Part shown: positions 18,773 to 27,194 of the stretch, one piece after another | Numbering within the stretch: position 1 is the stretch's first letter | Layout: the number at the start of each line of letters is the position of its first letter | NCBI GenBank assembly: GCA_003499525.1 | Contig: DNTB01000085.1 | Location: 62,001 to 126,000 of the forward strand | Direction: 5' to 3' | Source: Flavobacteriales bacterium | Lineage (GTDB): Bacteria; Bacteroidota; Bacteroidia; Flavobacteriales_G; Salibacteraceae | Length of the DNA: 64,000 bases | Made by a program: the position numbers and the translations under genes | Notes under the pieces: generated by a model | What the model was told of the DNA's origin: nothing | Database searches by the model: none | The model's input: only the letters and a program-made list of their open reading frames with translations

Positions 18773-20488
18773 TTATTGAATGATCAGTTTTTCGACAAAC
18801 TCTTCTTCATTGGAACGAACTTTTACAAAGTAGACTCCGGATTTCAAGTCTTTCACATCAATGGCCATAGTCTGGTTCCAGGTCTGCTCCCGGTTGACAA
18901 CTTTACCAGAAATGTCCATGATAACGACTTCTTCTAGCACTTTTCCTTTGCTTTCAATGACCACTATATCCTCAGCAGGATTTGGATACATCTTGAAAAG
19001 GTCGTTTTTCCTGATACTGTTAATGGAAAGTGCCTCCCAATTGCCAATTTGCATTACGCGCATCAACCTTGGGTTCACATAATTCTGAATCGTGTCTATG
19101 TAGGCGCGCCCATGATTTGGGTTATTTCCTTCAGGATTGCCCTTAAGTTCATCGTTATTGAAAGCATTGGGATCAATGCTACTTCCAGTAGCCGCATTGT
19201 AAGCATTAATGGCTGCGGTCAAATCTGAAAGAGACCACCAGTCCCAAGGCGAGCCTTGATTCTCATCAAAGTTAGTTGCCAAAGGTTTCATTATAGGAAA
19301 GATTCCATCTCCGTTAGCGCTAATTGTAAGCTTATCTTCAGGTGCTTCAAAAATGTAATCTACCGTTGAACCATAGAGCGATCTAGCTCTGGCTGTATAA
19401 TCATCCGTGAAACTCACATTATAAAATGCGTCATTAACTCCTAAACTGTTCGCTTTAGGAATATACGTATTCGGTCCATTCACATCAACCACATCTTCAC
19501 CAGTTGTAGGGACAATTACTGTTCCCGAATCAAAAGGTGCAAATGGGTCACGCACGCACATTACTGTAATTACAGCCGCATCACCTGCTTCCAACCAAGA
19601 AATATCCGCAAACGCCCCGCCCGAATTTACACTAGCCACAACGCTATTTGAAAAATCGAAAGTATCTAGATACAAGGATAGGGTAGGAACACCTGCCGGA
19701 TCATAGCCATCAAAATTGCCCACTTGATTGGTATCTATATAAGAATTACCCGATAGGGGGCTGATGAATTTAGGAAGCGAGATTTCCTCAGCTTTGTCTA
19801 AAGTGGTATAAGCTAAAGTAATATATCCGCCTGTTCCTTGGCCATAGAGGGCAAATCGATCGGTATCGATTCCATAAGGATCTCCTTGATTGGTTGTTTG
19901 TTTAAGCACTCTTACTGCCTGCTTGGTGTCATGAATGGCACGATACACAGCATTCAAAAGTGTTCCCCTTCGCACTGCAGCAGTATCACTTAAGGGCAAC
20001 CATCCTCCGCGATAATTTATCGTCGCGGCAACAAATCCTTTTCGGGCCCACTGTCTTGCGTTCTCAACAATCGATGAGTCCTCTTTAGATCCCGTAGCTT
20101 GTCCATTGAGGATCGGAGGTAAAAAACTCCCGGTGTGTACCAATACGATTACCGGTCGTGCCATCATTGTGTCTACGCTAGTTTTTGGGTAATATAAGTC
20201 CATTTTAAGATCTGCCAGCTTCAGGTCAGTACTGGGATCAGTTGGGTTGAAATATTCGGGTGGAAACGCTTGTCCAAGCGCCTGTGCCGTTTTTAGAGCT
20301 GTTAAGTCTGCAATGACATTCGCTCCTGAGGTATTGGATCTCAAAAAGTCTACATTGATGCCATAAGTGATGTTCTTGTCAATTTGGACTTGAGAATCTG
20401 TGAACACTTCGTCCAGAAATCGATCCTGGCCAACTGTTGTAAAAACAAAGAATGACGCTAATCCGCCTAAAAGTAATTGTTTAATCAT
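18773..20488 (-). CDS. T9SS-sorted alpha/beta-hydrolase-fold protein lacking the nucleophile serine
   Basis: A 571-residue exported protein: signal peptide (1-20), an alpha/beta-hydrolase-like region (about 90-330), and a C-terminal T9SS type A domain (MYPNPAEDIVVIES; LKSGVYFVKV). Carboxylesterase-like landmarks are visible: VIVLVHTGSF in place of an HGGG oxyanion loop, ARKGFVAATINYRGG, and YGIDTDRFALYGQGTGG, where the nucleophile elbow should read GxSxG. The serine position is glycine, so classical esterase chemistry is unlikely. A conserved-looking NHGRAYIDTIQNYVNP precedes the sorting domain. It follows the TonB receptor by 32 bp on the same strand and is probably cotranscribed, which suggests surface binding or presentation of a ligand (inference). 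Confidence 0.84.
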   Translation of the reverse strand: MIKQLLLGGLASFFVFTTVGQDRFLDEVFTDSQVQIDKNITYGINVDFLRSNTSGANVIADLTALKTAQALGQAFPPEYFNPTDPSTDLKLADLKMDLYYPKTSVDTMMARPVIVLVHTGSFLPPILNGQATGSKEDSSIVENARQWARKGFVAATINYRGGWLPLSDTAAVRRGTLLNAVYRAIHDTKQAVRVLKQTTNQGDPYGIDTDRFALYGQGTGGYITLAYTTLDKAEEISLPKFISPLSGNSYIDTNQVGNFDGYDPAGVPTLSLYLDTFDFSNSVVASVNSGGAFADISWLEAGDAAVITVMCVRDPFAPFDSGTVIVPTTGEDVVDVNGPNTYIPKANSLGVNDAFYNVSFTDDYTARARSLYGSTVDYIFEAPEDKLTISANGDGIFPIMKPLATNFDENQGSPWDWWSLSDLTAAINAYNAATGSSIDPNAFNNDELKGNPEGNNPNHGRAYIDTIQNYVNPRLMRVMQIGNWEALSINSIRKNDLFKMYPNPAEDIVVIESKGKVLEEVVIMDISGKVVNREQTWNQTMAIDVKDLKSGVYFVKVRSNEEEFVEKLIIQ

Positions 20489-20520
20489 AATTTACTGATT
20501 TTAAGGTTGAAAATATAGAA

Positions 20521-23346
20521 CTATTTTAAATTCCAATCAAAAAGGATTGAGAAATATGCTAGCCTCCCAACTCTGGGGCCGCCATAAACCTGATAAACCC
20601 GATTATCCAGTACGTTGGAAGCGCCGAGCTTGAATGTTGTAAATATCTTTTTGACCTGATAATTTATTTGCGCATCGAGAACCCCATAGGAGTCAATAGC
20701 ACCAGTAAATTGAGGACTACCCTCAAAAATAAATCCTTGCACCCACTTGTAGTTTATGCCAAAACCAAAACCAGTTTTGTCTATCAGTGGAAGAGTTATT
20801 TCCCTGCCCGTTAAGCCGATGTTAAATTTATTCTCAGGTGTATTAAATGCCGGAATAAGAGGGTCATTCTCATCTTGAACACTTAGTTTGTTCCAGGAAT
20901 AGTTTCCGTAAATCATGTATTTGTTGTCGAAGTAATAATTCAAACCAATGCATGCACCGACGGTTGTAACCTGACTCAGCGCATTGGATGCCAGCCGATA
21001 GGCCTGAACACTAACGGGAAAACGTGTAACGGGGTCATATTGCAGGTCAATTCCAAGATTATACCCTATAAAGTCATCATACCAACTGTGGTATGCATTC
21101 AGGTCGAGATAAATTCTATCGTTAAAAGTCCCTCGATAACCCACCTCTATGGTCCTTACCTTTTCGGGAACCACGGGTGCTACATTGAAATAATCCAATG
21201 TATCGACATTGAGCGTATTGCGGTATTCATTGAAAGACTCGACCGTTACCAGCGAATCATATCCGTTCAAGTTTCCCTTTAAAACGGCGCGACCAACATC
21301 TAGAAAAAGATATTGATCTGCTAAAGTTGGGTTTCTGATCGCTGAGGAAAAAGAGATTCTAAATGTGTGCTTTTCTATCGGTGTATATACCGCAGAAATG
21401 GCGGGAGAAAATAGGTAGTCAAAATTCTCATTTTTATCCATTCTTAAGGTTCCATTCAATATCAACTTATCCTCAACTAAATTTACTGAACCCCCTACAT
21501 AAACCCCATATTCATAATTCGATATTTCTGCAAAAGAAGAATCAGTAATGACGCGACCCGAGTCCCTGTTGGCATAGTTGTAGGAAATGGTATCTTCAAA
21601 AATAGTTCCCTCCGAGTACGGTTGATAGAGACGTCCATTACCTCCTAAAACTAATTCTCCCCATTCGGGCTTTAGCCGATATTCTGCATGTGCATGATAA
21701 AGAGCAGAGCGGTCTATAAACCTACTTCCTCCTTGCGAGTTTGGTGCAGTGCGCACCTGAGTAAAAACAGAATCAAATGCTGCAGTTCCTGGATCGAACC
21801 TAGATAGATTCCCCCTTCCCGATGTAGAATCTGTGTAAGCCCTGTTCTCCTGGTGCCATCGAATCAAAGAATCTTGCTGCGTTGCTATGAATGCCTCGTG
21901 CTCAACAGCCCATTCATCAAGAGGGAAGAATACGGTTGGATATCCCTCGAGGTTTCGAACGTTTCGTCGATGAAAAATATTCCAGTTTCTTTTATAATCA
22001 ATATTCCATTGTTCTCCTGTGTTAACAATCTCCTGCATTTCTAAAGCAGTAGAATAAATGTCGTAAGAATCCCCAGCGTCTTCGTTCGTAGCATAAAACC
22101 GTACAAAAAACTTGTCTTGCTGCCTTAATTCTAATTTATTCTGGTAAAACTGGATGTTTTTAAGGCTGAACCGATTGTCTCCCTGATAAATCGTAGTTCC
22201 AGTGCCGTAGTTAAATGCATATTCCAATTGGAGTTTTTTGGTGATATTGTAATATAAAGAGACATTCGTCTTAACGTTATTCGTATTGTAATCGGCCAAA
22301 TCTATTTCGCGATAGCCGGTTCTGTAGTATCTACCCAGCCCGGGGCTTTCAAATTGACCGAGGGCGTCGGTATAGTCGTTATTCAAATACACGTCCTCAT
22401 CTCCATAAATATTTACCGCATCATAACCCCCGGGGTTTTCTACCCCATCCTCTGATTCATCTGTAGGTGAATAGTTTTCAGCTTCCCAATCTCTCGCCTG
22501 GAAATAAAAGAAGTTCAGCTTGTAGCCGAATCGCTCAAATCCCTCTTTATTCTTGATAACCTGAGCCCACCGAACTGCGGCTTGATACATATTCCGCTCT
22601 CCCGCCTTCAATTCCACACTCAATCCAGGAAAAAGAAATGGATCTTTTGTTTCGATAGCAATAACTCCATTAAATGCCCCCGGCCCATAGTACGCCGAAC
22701 TCGCACCTGCCACAATATTTACTCTTTTTACATCCAAATCGCTGGCACCAAGAAAGTTGCCTAAAGAAAAATTCAATCCCGGGGATTGATTGTCTACACC
22801 ATCGATAACCTGCAGTGAGCGTACTGGAGATGTACTATTAAAACCACGCGTATTAATTACTTTAAATCCAAGCGATGCTGAAGTCATATCCACACCTTTC
22901 AAAGTTCCAAGACTTTCATAAAAATTTCCGGATGGAGCTTCCTTGATGGCAGTAACATCCATAGTTTCTACTGTAAGAGGAGATTTTTGCTGTTGTTCTG
23001 TTATTCTGTTATCCACCACTTCAACGGCTTTCAACATTACATCACTACTCTTCATTTGAATTTTTAGCTTCTGCCCCCAGCTATCCATAGTTTTGCTGAC
23101 TTGCTCGTACCCCATAAAATGTACAAGTAGTACCAAGGGCAATTCAGCTTCTGTTTCAAAATTGAATTTTCCATCGATGTCGGTGAGCGTTCCATTGGTT
23201 GTTCCCTCAATAACCACCGTGGCCCCAATAATAGAGAGTCCCGAGGACTTGTCAACAACCTTGCCTTCTATTGTGTTCTGTCCATTGGCTCCAAACGCGA
23301 TGAATAACAATATCGTCACCAGTAGTTTATTGAACAAGTGCCTCAT
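20521..23346 (-). CDS. TonB-dependent receptor with N-terminal carboxypeptidase-regulatory-like domain
   Basis: A 941-residue outer-membrane active transporter. The ATG at 23346 gives a good signal peptide (MRHLFNKLLVTILLFIAFG); the frame is open 63 bp further upstream but that start would bury the signal. Order: CarboxypepD_reg-like domain (about 23-105, IEGKVVDKSSGLSIIGATVV), plug domain (about 115-240, with TRGFN and VNIVAGASSAYYGPGAFNGV) and a long beta-barrel ending in an aromatic strand (FSILFDWNLK). No SusD partner is nearby; instead the next gene is a T9SS-sorted hydrolase-fold protein, and an oligopeptidase B lipoprotein is divergent. The substrate is unknown. Confidence 0.93.
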   Translation of the reverse strand: MRHLFNKLLVTILLFIAFGANGQNTIEGKVVDKSSGLSIIGATVVIEGTTNGTLTDIDGKFNFETEAELPLVLLVHFMGYEQVSKTMDSWGQKLKIQMKSSDVMLKAVEVVDNRITEQQQKSPLTVETMDVTAIKEAPSGNFYESLGTLKGVDMTSASLGFKVINTRGFNSTSPVRSLQVIDGVDNQSPGLNFSLGNFLGASDLDVKRVNIVAGASSAYYGPGAFNGVIAIETKDPFLFPGLSVELKAGERNMYQAAVRWAQVIKNKEGFERFGYKLNFFYFQARDWEAENYSPTDESEDGVENPGGYDAVNIYGDEDVYLNNDYTDALGQFESPGLGRYYRTGYREIDLADYNTNNVKTNVSLYYNITKKLQLEYAFNYGTGTTIYQGDNRFSLKNIQFYQNKLELRQQDKFFVRFYATNEDAGDSYDIYSTALEMQEIVNTGEQWNIDYKRNWNIFHRRNVRNLEGYPTVFFPLDEWAVEHEAFIATQQDSLIRWHQENRAYTDSTSGRGNLSRFDPGTAAFDSVFTQVRTAPNSQGGSRFIDRSALYHAHAEYRLKPEWGELVLGGNGRLYQPYSEGTIFEDTISYNYANRDSGRVITDSSFAEISNYEYGVYVGGSVNLVEDKLILNGTLRMDKNENFDYLFSPAISAVYTPIEKHTFRISFSSAIRNPTLADQYLFLDVGRAVLKGNLNGYDSLVTVESFNEYRNTLNVDTLDYFNVAPVVPEKVRTIEVGYRGTFNDRIYLDLNAYHSWYDDFIGYNLGIDLQYDPVTRFPVSVQAYRLASNALSQVTTVGACIGLNYYFDNKYMIYGNYSWNKLSVQDENDPLIPAFNTPENKFNIGLTGREITLPLIDKTGFGFGINYKWVQGFIFEGSPQFTGAIDSYGVLDAQINYQVKKIFTTFKLGASNVLDNRVYQVYGGPRVGRLAYFSILFDWNLK

Positions 23347-23432
23347 GTATTTATACGAAGAAATTGTGTGGTTCTTGGCGCAAAATAGTTCAATTTTCGA
23401 TATTCGCAACCTTTACCTAACTCTTATTTCAA

Positions 23433-25562
23433 ATGAATGCCGCTTCAACTTATCTAAGTAGTCTGACTCTGTTAATTGCGATGGCTTCATGTAATATGAA
23501 AGAAAAGACCCAAATCCAAATGAAAATACCTCCTGTTGCGAAGAAGATTCAAAAGAAATTGACCGAACACGATGATGTTCGCCAAGACCCCTATTATTGG
23601 ATGAATGAAAGGGATCATCCGGATATTATCAAGTACCTAAATGAGGAAAATGAATACACAGAACAATCCCTGCAACCTCAGACTGAACTGCGCAAGAGTT
23701 TGTTCGAAGAACTTAAAGGAAGAATAAAAGAGGAGGATCTATCCGTACCTTACAAGAAGCGGGGCTACTACTACTATTCACGCTACGAAACCGGCAAAGA
23801 GTACGCTGTGAACTGCCGCAAAAAAGGCTCCCTTGATGCCCCTGAAGAGATTACTGTAAACCAAAACCTGAGAGCTGAAGGAAAAACGTTTTATTCTTTA
23901 GGGGGGTTGTCTGTCAGTAACGATAACCGGATTGCAGCTTTGGGTGAAGATTTCTTAGGACGAAGGATTTACTCCATCACCTTCAAGTACCTCGAAGACG
24001 AGACTTTCTTGTCGGACCAATTAGATAACACAACAGGGCGAGTCGTTTGGGCAGCAGACGATCAAGCAGTTTTCTACATGCAGAAGGATGAGGCTTTACG
24101 TCCTTATCGTGTATACCGACATGTGATGGGGACCGATCAATCAAAAGATGTATTGATTTTTGAAGAAACTGACCCAAAGTTCAACTGCAGTATCGGTAAA
24201 ACGAAGTCAGACCAATATATTTTGATATACTCCACCAGCTCAACCACCACTGAAGTCCGCTATTTTCCCGCAGCTGAACCTTTTTCAGAACCGGTTATTT
24301 TTCAACCAAGAACGCAGGGCGTGGAATATAGTGTCGCTCATTTTGGTTCAAACTGGTACATACATACCAATTACAAAGCGCTGAATTTCATGCTCATGAA
24401 GACACCGCTAAACCAGACCAGCATCGATAAGTGGGTGGGGTTCATTCCACAGCAAGATGATATTCTGCTCGAAGATTTTGAAGTGTTCCGAAACTTTTTG
24501 GTTCTCACCGAGAGAACAAAAGGGCTAATCCGGTTTCATATTAAACCCTGGGATAATTCTGAAGCTCATTTCATCTCCTTTGAGGACCCCACCTATTTGG
24601 CCTATGCATCCTATAATCCTGAATACGATACGCCAAGATTCAGGTTTGTCTATTCTTCTCTAACCACGCCGACCACCGTGTACGATTATAACATGTCTAC
24701 TAAAGAAAAGGACTTACTGAAGCAATACGAAGTGGTTGGCGGGCATGAGCCATCCGATTATAAATCCGAACGAGTGTGGGCCAGGGCTACTGATGGTGCT
24801 CAGGTTCCCGTTTCAATTGTGTACAAAAAATCATTGTACAAAAAGGGTGAAAACCCTCTTCTCCTCTATGGTTATGGTTCATATGGGTACAGCATTGATG
24901 CTTTTTTCAGCAGTAGCAGACTAAGCTTGTTGGACCGTGGTTTTGTATTTGCCATAGCTCATGTTAGGGGAGGTGAAGAGCTGGGCAGGAGGTGGTATGA
25001 GGATGGAAAGATGCTCAACAAGAAAAACACTTTTACAGATTTTATTGCTTGCGGCGAACATCTCAGAGTTCAGGGTTATGCCAATCCTGAAAGCATATAC
25101 TGTCAGGGCGGAAGTGCCGGTGGTTTGCTTGTAGGGGCTGTCATCAATATGCGCCCTGACCTCTGGAAAGGAGCAATCGCCCAGGTACCGTTCGTGGATG
25201 TGCTCACAACTATGCTCGATGAATCCATTCCATTGACCACTGGGGAGTTTGAAGAATGGGGTAATCCCAAGAATAAAGAATACTACGATTACATCAAATC
25301 GTACTCACCATATGATAATGTCACCCAACAAGACTACCCCAACCTGCTGGTGACATCCGGCTATCACGATTCCCAGGTTCAATATTGGGAACCCACGAAA
25401 TGGGTTGCCAAACTACGGGCAGAAAAAACGGATGATCATCTGCTGATCCTGCATACCGAAATGGAAGCCGGGCATGGAGGTGCCAGTGGAAGGTTTAAAT
25501 CTCTCGAGGAAACAGCATTGGCCTATTCTTTTCTTTTAAAGATGGAGGAAATAAATCAATGA
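23433..25562 (+). CDS. Oligopeptidase B / prolyl oligopeptidase family S9A lipoprotein
   Basis: A 709-residue serine peptidase. The N-terminus has a lipobox (LIAMASC, C20), so it is probably tethered in the envelope, unlike the cytosolic E. coli PtrB. The seven-bladed propeller domain covers about 100-430, starting after DPYYWMNERDHPDI. The catalytic domain shows S561 in QGGSAGG, D646 in YHDSQVQYWEPTKW and H681 in EAGHGGASGR, a full triad. Oligopeptidase B cuts short peptides after Arg/Lys. It is divergent from the TonB receptor and overlaps the next small gene by 4 bp (ATGA). A peptide-processing role beside a TonB transporter is plausible but inferred. Confidence 0.93.
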   Translation: MNAASTYLSSLTLLIAMASCNMKEKTQIQMKIPPVAKKIQKKLTEHDDVRQDPYYWMNERDHPDIIKYLNEENEYTEQSLQPQTELRKSLFEELKGRIKEEDLSVPYKKRGYYYYSRYETGKEYAVNCRKKGSLDAPEEITVNQNLRAEGKTFYSLGGLSVSNDNRIAALGEDFLGRRIYSITFKYLEDETFLSDQLDNTTGRVVWAADDQAVFYMQKDEALRPYRVYRHVMGTDQSKDVLIFEETDPKFNCSIGKTKSDQYILIYSTSSTTTEVRYFPAAEPFSEPVIFQPRTQGVEYSVAHFGSNWYIHTNYKALNFMLMKTPLNQTSIDKWVGFIPQQDDILLEDFEVFRNFLVLTERTKGLIRFHIKPWDNSEAHFISFEDPTYLAYASYNPEYDTPRFRFVYSSLTTPTTVYDYNMSTKEKDLLKQYEVVGGHEPSDYKSERVWARATDGAQVPVSIVYKKSLYKKGENPLLLYGYGSYGYSIDAFFSSSRLSLLDRGFVFAIAHVRGGEELGRRWYEDGKMLNKKNTFTDFIACGEHLRVQGYANPESIYCQGGSAGGLLVGAVINMRPDLWKGAIAQVPFVDVLTTMLDESIPLTTGEFEEWGNPKNKEYYDYIKSYSPYDNVTQQDYPNLLVTSGYHDSQVQYWEPTKWVAKLRAEKTDDHLLILHTEMEAGHGGASGRFKSLEETALAYSFLLKMEEINQ

Positions 25563-25903
25563 CCTATACATACAATGAAAATGAAGATTGGGATAAAGCC
25601 CGATTCTTCTTCGAGTCAAAATTTGGTAAGGGTATAGATCTTGAAGGCATGCTCTTTCTTATTGGTGTGCGTGAAATGGGCCTTGGGCTTCAATCATTCT
25701 CAAAACAGGAGAAAATGGAGCTTATTCATATTGCTTTGTGCAGCCTACTGGAACCCAAAGGGTTTTATGAATTGGAAAAGTACGACTCTGATGGTTGGCC
25801 TCATTATAAAAAAGGGCCAGCATTTCGGGTATTGTCCAAAAAAGATCAGCAGGAACTAATAAAAAATGCGATTATCAATTACACTCGAGAAGTGTCATTG
25901 TAA
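25559..25903 (+). CDS. Conserved-looking small protein of unknown function
   Basis: A 114-residue soluble, probably cytosolic protein with no signal peptide. It begins MTYTYNENEDWDKARFFFES and contains GIDLEGMLFLIGVREMGLG, SKQEKMELIHIALCSLLEP and YDSDGWPHYKKG. The composition and its 4-bp overlap with the oligopeptidase gene support a real gene. It resembles small Bacteroidota hypothetical proteins that I cannot name. Its last 29 bp overlap the 3' end of the convergent lipoprotein gene. No function is proposed. Confidence 0.72.
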   Translation: MTYTYNENEDWDKARFFFESKFGKGIDLEGMLFLIGVREMGLGLQSFSKQEKMELIHIALCSLLEPKGFYELEKYDSDGWPHYKKGPAFRVLSKKDQQELIKNAIINYTREVSL

Positions 25904-26309
25904 TTGACGTGGTCTCTCCTTCAACAATACTCAGGAAGGATTCTGCACATAGAGAGTCTTTTGTGATGATCATCTGAGTATCCGGTGGTACCCCGATGAT
26001 CACGGTGTCAAAGGTGGCCCTGGATGCATATACCGATAGAATCCTGGGTAGGTCAAATGTTTGGCTGTATTTTCCAAACTCATCAGTTCTTGCTTCAATC
26101 CGAATATCGCATTCGCGAGGCGGATCAAAGGAAGATTGACAAGTGATGAGCAGATCCGCGAATGGCACCGGTGTGTTCAATCGATTCACCACTTCAATTT
26201 CGGCTCTTGTTTCTGACCCTTCATTCTTCTCACATCCGTATGCAGCTAGTATGAAGATCAAAAACACCCCAATAAGATGTCCAGTTCTTAAGGAATTCAA
26301 AGGTTTCAT
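25875..26309 (-). CDS. Putative small lipoprotein
   Basis: A 144-residue predicted lipoprotein starting at the ATG at 26307-26309 (a TTG directly upstream is also possible). The signal peptide ends in ILAAYGC with C26 as acylation site. The mature part is beta-rich (AEIEVVNRLNTPVPFADLLI; DEFGKYSQTFDLP), resembling small carboxypeptidase-regulatory-like or transthyretin-like folds; that is a guess. It is divergent from the cyclophilin lipoprotein and overlaps the small hypothetical gene tail-to-tail by 29 bp. Confidence 0.75.
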   Translation of the reverse strand: MKPLNSLRTGHLIGVFLIFILAAYGCEKNEGSETRAEIEVVNRLNTPVPFADLLITCQSSFDPPRECDIRIEARTDEFGKYSQTFDLPRILSVYASRATFDTVIIGVPPDTQMIITKDSLCAESFLSIVEGETTSITMTLLECN

Positions 26310-26360
26310 CAATTCTTATACTCTATTTTAGCCCCGCAATATACTCAAATCATCAATGGC

Positions 26361-27194
26361 ATGAAAACAGCATTAAGTCTTACTACTATACTGGTAGGCA
26401 TATTTTTTTTAGGTTTTACCTGCAGCAATGGAGATACTTCAAAAAACAGATCTCGAGTTCTCATCCATACTACTTATGGTGACATGATTGTAGAGCTCTA
26501 CAATGAAACTCCTGCGCATCGAGATAATTTTCTAAAACTGGCAACCCAAGGGTATTACGATAGTTTGCTTTTTCATAGGGTGATGAAAAACTTTATGATT
26601 CAGGGCGGTGATCCGGACTCAAAAAACGCTCCCGAGGGAACGAGATTAGGAAATGGAGGTCCAGGGTATGAGCTGAATCCTGAATTTATCGACACTTTAA
26701 TTCATCGTAGAGGTGCCCTTGCGGCAGCAAGAAATCCAGATAATGTAAACCCGGCCCGAAAAAGTTCGGGAAGTCAATTCTACATTGTTCAGGGTAAAAC
26801 CTTTACGCCCGAAGAATTGAGATCCATGGAAGAGCGAAGAAAAATGCAAAACCAGCAGTTTGAATTTGCGATGGTGATGAGCAAACCGGAAAACGACTCT
26901 ATTAAACAGGCTTACACCAATGCCATGAAAACTGGAAATCGCGAAGTCGGGATGCAGATCATCCAGCAACTAGAGCCTCAACTTAAGGCGGCTTTGGACA
27001 AATATCGGTTTAGTGATGAAGATGCCCGGATATATGGGTCCGTCGGTGGAGCCCCACACCTGGATGATGCCTATACCATTTTTGGTCAACTCATTGAAGG
27101 TTTTGAGGTGCTGGACTCCATTGCCATTGTCAAGACGGACCCTAACAATCGTCCAACTACCGATATAATCATGACCATGGAAGTACTTGATTAA
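26361..27194 (+). CDS. Cyclophilin-type peptidyl-prolyl isomerase, lipoprotein
   Basis: A 277-residue lipoprotein (lipobox LGFTC, C21) that catalyses cis-trans isomerisation of proline bonds in envelope proteins. Cyclophilin motifs are in place: TYGDMIVELYNETPAHRDNF, LLFHRVMKNFMIQGGDP, and SSGSQFYIVQG. Between FYIVQG and the closing TIFGQLIEGFEVLDSI there is an insertion of about 80 mostly helical, charged residues (TPEELRSMEERRKMQNQQF onward). The same kind of insert is known from other Bacteroidota cyclophilins. The stop overlaps the uvrC stop by 4 bp on the other strand. Confidence 0.93.
   Translation: MKTALSLTTILVGIFFLGFTCSNGDTSKNRSRVLIHTTYGDMIVELYNETPAHRDNFLKLATQGYYDSLLFHRVMKNFMIQGGDPDSKNAPEGTRLGNGGPGYELNPEFIDTLIHRRGALAAARNPDNVNPARKSSGSQFYIVQGKTFTPEELRSMEERRKMQNQQFEFAMVMSKPENDSIKQAYTNAMKTGNREVGMQIIQQLEPQLKAALDKYRFSDEDARIYGSVGGAPHLDDAYTIFGQLIEGFEVLDSIAIVKTDPNNRPTTDIIMTMEVLD

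Noticed and set aside
23347..23409. Upstream extension of the TonB receptor
   Set aside because: The added 21 residues precede a good signal peptide at the ATG at 23346 and would disrupt export.
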